Shown: positions 63,175 to 64,000 of the stretch, piece after piece
Position numbering within the stretch: position 1 is the stretch's first letter
Layout of the letters: every line of letters begins with the position of its first letter
Assembly: GCF_008727925.1 (NCBI RefSeq)
Contig: NZ_VTWT01000001.1
Span: forward strand, 186,001-250,000
Source of the DNA: Adhaeribacter soli
GTDB lineage: Bacteria > Bacteroidota > Bacteroidia > Cytophagales > Hymenobacteraceae
Direction: 5' to 3'
Length of the DNA: 64,000 nucleotides
The notes under the pieces: generated by a model
What the model was told of the DNA's origin: nothing
The model's input: the letters and a program-made list of their open reading frames with translations, nothing else
Databases searched by the model: none
Position numbers and translations under genes: made by a program

Positions 63175-64000
63175 ATGGTCATGAATATGAGCATTCGGCG
63201 AATGCTTGCTTTAGCATTTACAGCAGCATATGCAGCTGTTTTCGCGGTTTCTGTTTCCAACCCTTACGCCTGGTGGTTACTGGCTTTATTAGTACCCCTG
63301 AACGTGGTGTTGGCTCACAACCTGCTGCAGCGTAAACATGCTATCCTCCGGAATTATCCGCTCCTGGGTTACCTGCGTTACTTTTTCGAAAGCATCCGGC
63401 CGGAAATGCGCCAGTACTTCTTCGAATCCGACCTGGATGGCAAACCGTTCAGCCGGCGGCAACGGAGCATTGTTTACCAGCGGGCCAAGAACGTAAAGCA
63501 AACGGTGCCTTTCGGGATGCAAAGCAACAGCCAGGAGCTCGGCTACGAGTGGATCGCCCATGCCATGTTCCCGGCCCATGCCAATCTGACCGACCTGCGG
63601 GTAAACGTAGGCAGCAGTCGCTGCAGCCAGCCGTACAATGCCAGCATCCTCAATATTTCGGCCATGAGCTACGGCTCGCTGAGCAAAACCGCGGTAATGG
63701 CTTTGAACGGCGGTGCCCGCCTCGATAATTTCGCCCACAACACCGGCGAAGGCGGCATCAGCCCGTTCCATTTGCAGGAAGGCGGCGACCTGATCTGGCA
63801 AATTGGTACCGGGTATTTCGGCTGCCGGAACAAAGACGGGAATTTCGACGAAAAGCTGTTCCAGGAACAGGCTGCTCACCCGAATATCAAAATGATCGAG
63901 CTAAAGCTTTCTCAGGGTGCCAAGCCGGGCCACGGCGGGATTCTGCCCGCCGCTAAAAATACCCCGGAAATTGCCGCGATCCGGAAAGTGGAGCCGCATA
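63175..64000 (+). CDS. FMN-binding glutamate synthase family protein, N-terminal part (3' end outside window)
   Basis: 275 residues of a longer protein. The start is one of three in-frame ATGs (63175, 63181, 63187); I use the first. Two N-terminal hydrophobic helices (about 8-40, AAVFAVSVSNPYAWWLLALL) are followed by a basic linker and the GltB-like FMN domain: FGMQSNSQELGYEWIAHAMF, SILNISAMSYGSLSKTAVMA, NTGEGGISPFHLQEGGDLIW, IKMIELKLSQGAKPGHGGIL. Members lack the amidotransferase domain of GltB and their reaction is not settled; they may be membrane-linked amino-acid-type oxidoreductases. Confidence 0.88.
   Translation, partial: MVMNMSIRRMLALAFTAAYAAVFAVSVSNPYAWWLLALLVPLNVVLAHNLLQRKHAILRNYPLLGYLRYFFESIRPEMRQYFFESDLDGKPFSRRQRSIVYQRAKNVKQTVPFGMQSNSQELGYEWIAHAMFPAHANLTDLRVNVGSSRCSQPYNASILNISAMSYGSLSKTAVMALNGGARLDNFAHNTGEGGISPFHLQEGGDLIWQIGTGYFGCRNKDGNFDEKLFQEQAAHPNIKMIELKLSQGAKPGHGGILPAAKNTPEIAAIRKVEPH

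Noticed and set aside
63289-63879. 196-codon minus-strand ORF
   Set aside because: Antisense shadow of the FMN-binding glutamate synthase family gene, whose plus-strand motifs are unmistakable.

Overview
The window is a stretch of chromosome from a member of the Bacteroidota, most likely the Cytophagales (Hymenobacteraceae-like: Adhaeribacter, Pontibacter or a relative). The evidence is the gene content: two secreted proteins with type IX secretion (T9SS) C-terminal sorting domains, a TonB receptor paired with a DUF4249 lipoprotein, DUF6089, DUF4920 and DUF2147 proteins, and promoters of the Bacteroidota type (TTTG, 18 bp, TAnnTTTG). Genus assignment is an inference. I see no rRNA, tRNA, CRISPR array, prophage or complete insertion sequence.

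Layout. 1-5.7 kb: a partial unknown gene and a very large alpha-2-macroglobulin-like protein carrying an inserted TonB-plug-like segment. 6.6-17 kb: a PQQ-type sugar dehydrogenase lipoprotein, a methyltransferase, two adjacent hybrid sensor kinases, a small heat shock protein and an MFS transporter. 17.5-25.3 kb: a T9SS cargo protein, FtsH, CorA and a CapA-like protein. 25.6-30.6 kb: TonB receptor plus DUF4249 lipoprotein, a tiny HMA metal-binding protein, and an MBL-fold hydrolase. 30.8-37.5 kb: a tight seven-gene operon (two zinc-ribbon DUF4178 proteins, a 61-aa membrane protein, DUF350, a membrane aminopropyltransferase, a Tat-lipoprotein FAD oxidoreductase and a His-rich polytopic membrane protein). 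This is the most interesting functional unit and looks like a membrane-associated polyamine modification or oxidation system. 37.5-46.6 kb: a phosphoesterase/beta-barrel fusion, HMG-CoA lyase plus a LutA-like Fe-S protein, DapA and LigA. 47-58.9 kb: small lipoproteins and hypothetical proteins, an orphan COX3-like subunit, M1 and M61 peptidases, a Gre-like protein, an NlpC/P60 hydrolase and DinB. 59.5-64 kb: Kup, an FKBP isomerase, two small ORFs, and the start of an FMN-binding glutamate synthase family gene.

The intergenic spaces are unusually rich in structured repeats: REP/REPIN-like hairpins, MITE-like elements with long inverted termini, two hairpin arrays (54.9-55.0 kb and 58.98-59.2 kb) with the same four-hairpin layout but different stem sequences, a perfect 60-bp palindrome, and a 7-bp satellite that runs into the kup stop codon. 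A candidate structured RNA at 53.3-53.6 kb has its own promoter, a consensus Shine-Dalgarno ahead of a 23-codon ORF (rare in this phylum), a 14-bp closing stem and a strong terminator.

All functional calls come from reading translated sequence and recalled family motifs. No database search was run. Domain boundaries are approximate.
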